From contig PWPS01000021.1 of assembly GCA_003557065.1 (NCBI GenBank), forward strand, positions 1 through 24,015: a DNA stretch of 24,015 nt, written 5' to 3'. Position 1 is the first letter of the stretch; every line of letters starts with the position of its first letter. Below the pieces are notes generated by a model that was given only the letters and a program-made list of their open reading frames with translations, had not been told where the DNA came from and made no database searches. This document shows, piece after piece, positions 21,241-24,015 of the stretch. The translations under genes were made by a program, and so were the position numbers. Source of the DNA: Candidatus Nealsoniibacteriota bacterium. GTDB lineage: Bacteria; Patescibacteriota; Minisyncoccia; Minisyncoccales; PWPS01.

Positions 21241-22025
21241 TTTTTAATTGTAAAATATTAGCGGATAAGATTATTGAGAGGATTGATCTCTCCGGTCTTT
21301 CTTTGGCGGTGATTCAGATCGGTGATGATCCGGCCTCGGAATTATTTATTCGAAAGAAAAAGAAAGCGATGGAGAGTGCAGGAGGATCTTTTAATTTATA
21401 TCGATTTCCGGAAACGGTCGGATTCGAAGAACTGGAAGAAAGAATAAAAAAGATGAATGAAGAAGGGTTGATAGTTCAGTTGCCGATTAATGGAAACTTA
21501 AAAACACAGGAAGTTTTGAATTTAATTCCTTTTCAAAAGGACATAGACGTTTTAACCGAATTGTCGCTTGGAAAATTCTATACCGGAAATTTAGAAATAT
21601 TGCCGCCGGTAGTAGGAGCGGTCGATCTTGTTTTGAAGGAGAATCAATTGGAGTTGAGCGGAAAAACCGTAGCCGTTGTAGGGCCCGGGAGGCTGGTCGG
21701 TAAGCCGATGATTATTTACTCCATTCTTAAAGGTGCAACGGTGATATCGATCGGAAAGGAAACAAAAAATCCGGGAAGACTAATAAGAGAAGCCGATGTG
21801 GTTGTCAGTGGAGTGGGAATTCCCGAATTAATAAAAGCTTCGGATGTAAAAAAAGGAGCATTCGTATTGGATGCGGGAGTGGCAGAAAAAAATAATAAGG
21901 TGATGGGTGATGTGGCGACAGAGGAAGTTGCCGAAAAAGCGATTGTAACACCCGTTCCCGGTGGAATAGGCCCTCTTACGGTCTCCTTACTTCTTGAAAA
22001 TTTAAGAAAAAGATATGAATCTTGA
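21237..22025 (+). CDS. folD: Methylenetetrahydrofolate dehydrogenase/cyclohydrolase
   Basis: A 262-aa bifunctional folate enzyme (5,10-methylene-THF to 10-formyl-THF). Seen: AVIQIGDDPASELFIRKKKKAMESAG (24-49), IVQLPI, KDIDVL, the nucleotide-binding VVGPGRLVGKP, GDVATEEV and PVPGGIGPLTVSLLLEN. At the active-site Y-V-x-x-K motif the Tyr is Phe37, with Lys41 retained. It is somewhat shorter than the usual 280-290. Works with glyA upstream. It overlaps the PAP2 gene by 11 nt. Confidence 0.93.
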   Translation: MIFNCKILADKIIERIDLSGLSLAVIQIGDDPASELFIRKKKKAMESAGGSFNLYRFPETVGFEELEERIKKMNEEGLIVQLPINGNLKTQEVLNLIPFQKDIDVLTELSLGKFYTGNLEILPPVVGAVDLVLKENQLELSGKTVAVVGPGRLVGKPMIIYSILKGATVISIGKETKNPGRLIREADVVVSGVGIPELIKASDVKKGAFVLDAGVAEKNNKVMGDVATEEVAEKAIVTPVPGGIGPLTVSLLLENLRKRYES

Positions 22026-22527
22026 TTTAATCTTATTTGAAAGCATTTATAGTCTGTCGGGATTTTTTTGGTTCGACTTTTTAGCTCATTTGATTGGTCG
22101 CTTTTTCCCTTATTTTTTGATATTGATTTTATTGGTTTTAACCATTAAGGATAAGACCGCTTACGGACTTACATCAATCAGAGCAATAGCGGTCGGTCTT
22201 TTTGCTAACTTTGCTTTATCTTTACCGATAGAAATTTTAATATCCAGACAAAGACCCTTTGCCGTATTGGGCTTTGATCCTCTTATTCCAAAAGATATCG
22301 GATCTCTATCGTTTCCTTCTTCGCACGCCACTTTCTTTTTTGCCCTGTCAACGATTATTTATTTTAAGAACAGAAGTTTGGGGGTGTTTTTTTACATCTT
22401 GTCTTTTTTAATAGTTTTTTCCAGAATTTATGCTGGAATCCATTGGCCGACGGATATCATCGCAGGATCATTTTTGGGATTGGTGGTTGGGCTTATATAT
22501 AAAAAAATAGAAGAAAGCCGCACCTGA
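22015..22527 (+). CDS. PAP2 superfamily phosphatase
   Basis: A 170-aa integral membrane phosphatase of the PAP2 family. The phosphatase signature is spread over ISRQRPF (Arg80-Pro81), PSSHATF (101-107, usually PSGH) and SRIYAGIHWPTD (Arg137, His143, Asp147). Several hydrophobic segments surround these. Likely role: undecaprenyl pyrophosphate or lipid phosphate dephosphorylation for envelope synthesis, which is an inference. The stop codon lies inside the loop of the downstream terminator. Confidence 0.88.
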   Translation: MNLDLILFESIYSLSGFFWFDFLAHLIGRFFPYFLILILLVLTIKDKTAYGLTSIRAIAVGLFANFALSLPIEILISRQRPFAVLGFDPLIPKDIGSLSFPSSHATFFFALSTIIYFKNRSLGVFFYILSFLIVFSRIYAGIHWPTDIIAGSFLGLVVGLIYKKIEESRT

Positions 22528-22546
22528 TTCGGTGCGGCGTTTTTTT
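22517..22546. terminator. Strong terminator, probably shared by both strands
   Basis: Perfect 8-bp stem GCCGCACC / GGTGCGGC, 6-nt loop, followed by GTTTTTTT on the plus strand. On the minus strand a shorter T run follows. It ends the long plus-strand series and the minus-strand tRNA/small-ORF unit. Confidence 0.93.
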
Positions 22547-22733
22547 AATTGCAATACTCTTGATGCAGATCCTCCATTAGCTGTTCTATAAAATAGAACC
22601 ACTCTTCTTTGGAAAACGCTTGTGAAACTACTTCTTCCTTTTCATAGAATCTCTCTGCTACTCCTCTCGGATCTCCCAAATCTTTTAAACTGATTTCGGA
22701 AGCAAGTAGCTTTTTTGTAAAATTATAAGCCAT
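22545..22733 (-). CDS. Small hypothetical protein (62 aa)
   Basis: A charged, mostly helical protein starting MAYNFTKKLLASEISLKDLG, ending HQEYCN. ATG at 22733 has AAGGAAGG about 5 nt upstream and is favoured over the ATG at 22751 and over an in-frame extension that would read into tRNA-Leu. It follows the tRNA on the same strand, so it is probably co-transcribed. Function unknown. Confidence 0.6.
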   Translation of the reverse strand: MAYNFTKKLLASEISLKDLGDPRGVAERFYEKEEVVSQAFSKEEWFYFIEQLMEDLHQEYCN

Positions 22734-22780
22734 TTCTTCCTTCCTTTTCATTGGTTGATGCCCCCTTTCATTTTTTTCGG

Positions 22781-22866
22781 TGCCCGGGGTGGGAATCGAA
22801 CCCACACGTCCTTAACGGACAGCGGATTTTGAGTCCGCCCTGTCTACCTGATTCCAGCACCCGGGC
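22781..22866 (-). tRNA. tRNA-Leu (CAA)
   Basis: A minus-strand gene of about 86 nt. Acceptor stem GCCCGGG (22866-22860) pairs with CCCGGGC (22788-22782), with discriminator A at 22781. The anticodon stem GCGGA/TCCGC encloses loop CTCAAAA, giving anticodon CAA. A long variable arm (type II) and a T arm reading GTGGG-TTCGATT-CCCAC are seen. CCA is not encoded (CCG follows). Confidence 0.95.
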
Positions 22867-22888
22867 CGATATGCTAGTAGGTTAGCAG

Positions 22889-22917
22889 ATTAGAATGATT
22901 TTAGCAAGAGTTTTCAA
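22889..22917 (-). promoter_or_regulatory. tRNA-Leu promoter
   Basis: On the minus strand TTGAAA (22917-22912), 17-bp spacer, TCTAAT (22894-22889). Start expected near 22882, 16 nt before the tRNA. Confidence 0.6.
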
Positions 22918-22962
22918 CCCAATTAAATGCTTTTGATAGTGAAATCGATTAACGGGCGGGTA

Positions 22963-22990
22963 TTGACAAAAAAGGGGTAGTTGTTAATAT
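22963..22990 (+). promoter_or_regulatory. Rrf2/isc promoter
   Basis: TTGACA (22963-22968), 16-bp spacer, TAATAT (22985-22990). Transcription should start near 22997, within the palindrome at 22995-23011. The 5'UTR is about 180 nt. Confidence 0.78.
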
Positions 22991-22994
22991 AAAA

Positions 22995-23011
22995 CCGAGT
23001 AAATTAGTCGG
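22995..23011 (+). promoter_or_regulatory. Operator-like palindrome over the +1 of the Rrf2 gene
   Basis: CCGAGTAAATTAGTCGG is palindromic with one mismatch pair, extended by AA/TT. The GAGTA-n-TAGTC core resembles the GACTA/TAGTC half-sites of IscR-type promoters as I recall them. Its position at the transcription start fits autorepression. Confidence 0.55.
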
Positions 23012-23044
23012 TTATTGTTTTTTACTACCGGTGTTCTGTCTTTC

Positions 23045-23113
23045 GTGTCTGAATATGATAGAAAACAAGCGAAAAGAAGAGTGATTAAAAGATGGCTTGA
23101 AGAATATTTATAA
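23045..23113 (+). CDS. Possible small ORF in the Rrf2 leader (22 aa)
   Basis: GTG-started ORF reading VSEYDRKQAKRRVIKRWLEE then YL and TAA, in the long 5'UTR. It is basic and helical. No Shine-Dalgarno is clear, so it may be chance. Listed because it occupies the otherwise empty 23012-23178 stretch. Confidence 0.2.
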   Translation: MSEYDRKQAKRRVIKRWLEEYL

Positions 23114-23178
23114 TAAGGAATCTAAAAATTAACCTAGAAATTTAAAGCAGTGAAAGCTGATTGAGTTTCTGTCACCAA

Positions 23179-23577
23179 GTGAAAATATCCAAGAAATCAC
23201 AATACGGTCTGAGGGCATTGTTTCATCTCGCGGGAAAAAAAGGGTTCGTATCGGTGCGTGAAATTGCAGAAGAGGAGGAGATATCTTCCGATTATTTGGA
23301 GAAGATATTTTTTGAACTGGAAAAAAATGGAATTATCAAATCCAAGCGAGGGCCGTCGGGGGGATACGCTTTGGCGATGAATCCCGGAAAAATTAGTTTG
23401 AGAATGATTCTGGAAACGCTCGAAAATACCTTTGATCTGGTTGAGTGTGTCGATGACGGCTGCAGAAGAATCGAGAATTGTCCTGTTGCTCCGGTATGGA
23501 AAACTTTAGATAAAGAGATTAAAGAAAAATTGGAGTTAATCAACTTAAAGAGTTTAATCGATAAAAATTATGAATAA
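23179..23577 (+). CDS. Rrf2 family (IscR-like) transcriptional regulator
   Basis: A 132-aa winged-helix regulator. GTG 23179 gives the usual family start VKISKKSQYGLRALFHLA; the upstream in-frame TTG at 23161 is less likely. The HTH spans about 24-60 (VSVREIAEEEEISSDYLEKIFFELEKNGII, then KRGPSGGY). Cys90, Cys95 and Cys101 (CVDDGC...CPVAP) match the three cysteines that hold a [2Fe-2S] cluster in IscR. It overlaps the cysteine desulfurase start by 8 nt, the usual iscR-iscS order. Probably senses Fe-S status and controls its own operon. Confidence 0.9.
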   Translation: MKISKKSQYGLRALFHLAGKKGFVSVREIAEEEEISSDYLEKIFFELEKNGIIKSKRGPSGGYALAMNPGKISLRMILETLENTFDLVECVDDGCRRIENCPVAPVWKTLDKEIKEKLELINLKSLIDKNYE

Positions 23578-23791
23578 AAAAATATATTTCGATTACGCCT
23601 CAACCACCCCGGTTGATAAGAAAGTTTTAGAAGAAATGATTCCCTATTTTGATGAAAAATATGGAAATCCTTCTTCTATTCATAAATTCGGCCAGGAGGC
23701 TTTGGTAGCTATAGACGGAGCCAGAGAGAGAATAGCTGAATTTTTAAATTGTGAAGCGGAAGAAGAATTTCCATATTTTTCATCAAAATAG
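23570..23791 (+). pseudogene. Cysteine desulfurase (NifS/IscS-like), 5' fragment
   Basis: The frame encodes a genuine N-terminus of a PLP cysteine desulfurase (IYFDYASTTPVDKKVLEEM, then YGNPSSIHKFGQEAL and RERIAEFLNCEAEEE) for about 65 codons. It then runs into FPYFSSK and a stop; a normal protein would continue EEIIFTSGATE. The break at about 23760 coincides with an inverted copy of 23610-23676. This looks like a broken or mis-assembled gene, not a natural end. Confidence 0.8.
23610..23676 (+). repeat. Inverted repeat, left arm (inside iscS)
   Basis: 67 bp matching the reverse complement of 23759-23825 at 65 positions. The loop is 82 bp. Confidence 0.9.
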
Positions 23792-23825
23792 GGAATCATT
23801 TCTTCAAAAACTTTCTTATCAACCG
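23759..23825 (-). repeat. Inverted repeat, right arm (inverted iscS segment)
   Basis: Reads on the minus strand as the same VDKKVFEEMIPYFDEKYGN segment of iscS, with one Leu-to-Phe codon change and one C-to-T change. The left end merges with iscS at a GAAGAAG microhomology and the right end merges with the glycosyltransferase fragment. Confidence 0.9.
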
Positions 23826-24015
23826 AGGACCCCTCATAAACTATTACTGGCACGCCCATGGCCACAGCCTCGAAGAATTTATTGGGGCTCGAGTAAATAT
23901 TGTTCTTTATCTTGTTCGAGTATAGGATCGGTATCAACTGCGAATCCATTATTGAATTTAGAATCTCTTCATGATCCACATGCTCTATTGTCAAAGATAT
24001 GTTTGAAATCTCACC
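23826..24015 (-). CDS. Glycosyltransferase (GT4-like) fragment
   Basis: An open minus-strand frame enters from beyond the window: VDHEEILNSIMDSQLIPILY, then YSSPNKFFEAVAMGVPVIVYEGSS. The SPNKFFEAVAMGVPVIV stretch is the C-terminal nucleotide-sugar binding region of GT4-type glycosyltransferases. It then passes without a break into the inverted iscS segment, so its true C-terminus is missing. Codon choice (CTCGAG, GCCATGGGCGTG) looks richer in GC than neighbouring genes. Confidence 0.6.

Noticed and set aside
22734..22805. N-terminal extension of the small minus-strand ORF
   Set aside because: It reads into tRNA-Leu; a good Shine-Dalgarno supports ATG 22733.
23610..23825. The 67-bp inverted repeats as insertion-sequence ends
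   Set aside because: The arms are iscS coding sequence, the 82-bp loop holds no transposase and no target duplication is seen.
23680..23994. 104-aa minus-strand ORF as one real protein
   Set aside because: It joins a glycosyltransferase piece to an inverted iscS piece and then to the antisense of iscS; a chimera.
1..24015. UGA recoding as in SR1/Gracilibacteria
   Set aside because: TGA ends several full-length genes (leuS, glyA, PAP2 and others) exactly where the families end, and no in-frame TGA is needed.
1..24015. CRISPR arrays, transposases, prophage genes
   Set aside because: No regularly spaced repeats, Cas, transposase, integrase or phage-like genes were seen.

Overview
The window reads as one contiguous piece of a small-genome bacterium with AT-rich, lysine/glutamate/isoleucine-rich proteins, tightly packed genes, many ATGA-type overlaps and the standard stop codons (TGA ends leuS, glyA and korB-like genes). 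Gene content and style (short divergent housekeeping enzymes, 2-oxoacid:ferredoxin oxidoreductase, GlcNAc/GlcN phosphate enzymes, PAP2 and bPH2 membrane proteins, almost no amino-acid biosynthesis in view) suggest a Candidate Phyla Radiation / Patescibacteria lineage, perhaps Parcubacteria-like. That is an inference from style, not from a marker gene. Several promoters place the -10 box only 7-12 nt before the start codon, so leaderless mRNAs seem common.

Layout. 1-176: tail of an AI-2E family permease. 180-2271: rsmI and metG, overlapping. 2312-3142: pheA with its own promoter. 3144-6078: two regulated units, each with promoter, short leader peptide, antiterminator/terminator, 5'UTR hairpin, strong Shine-Dalgarno and a paralogous ATP-grasp-like enzyme. 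6158-7216: M20 peptidase. 7245-8645 (minus): pyruvate kinase. 8730-9706: a third unit of the same layout, driving an unrecognised 231-aa protein. 9875-10600: TatD. 10642-22527: a long same-strand run: leuS, nagB, 2-oxoacid oxidoreductase subunits, yvcK-like, GlmU-like, GlcNAc kinase-like, glyA, small membrane protein, bPH2 protein, folD, PAP2, ended by a strong terminator. 22545-22866 (minus): tRNA-Leu(CAA) and a small ORF. 22963-23791: Rrf2/IscR-type regulator with an operator-like palindrome at its promoter, then the start of a cysteine desulfurase gene that breaks off. 23759-24015: an inverted copy of part of iscS joined to a glycosyltransferase fragment on the minus strand, probably a chimeric contig end.

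The main discovery candidate is the set of three translation-coupled attenuators at 3144-3447, 4734-4987 and 8730-9011. Leader 1 encodes a phenylalanine-run peptide (FFEFFFF). Leader 2 encodes a branched-chain run (LIIVLLII) on nearly the same backbone, with the sensing cassette exchanged and the RNA pairings kept by different bases. Leader 3 keeps the pairing logic but has no clear run of one amino acid. None of the controlled genes is a recognisable biosynthetic enzyme. Two are paralogous ATP-grasp-like proteins and one is unknown. This suggests a small amino-acid-starvation regulon with an undescribed output. Everything here is read by eye; no alignment, folding or database search was run.
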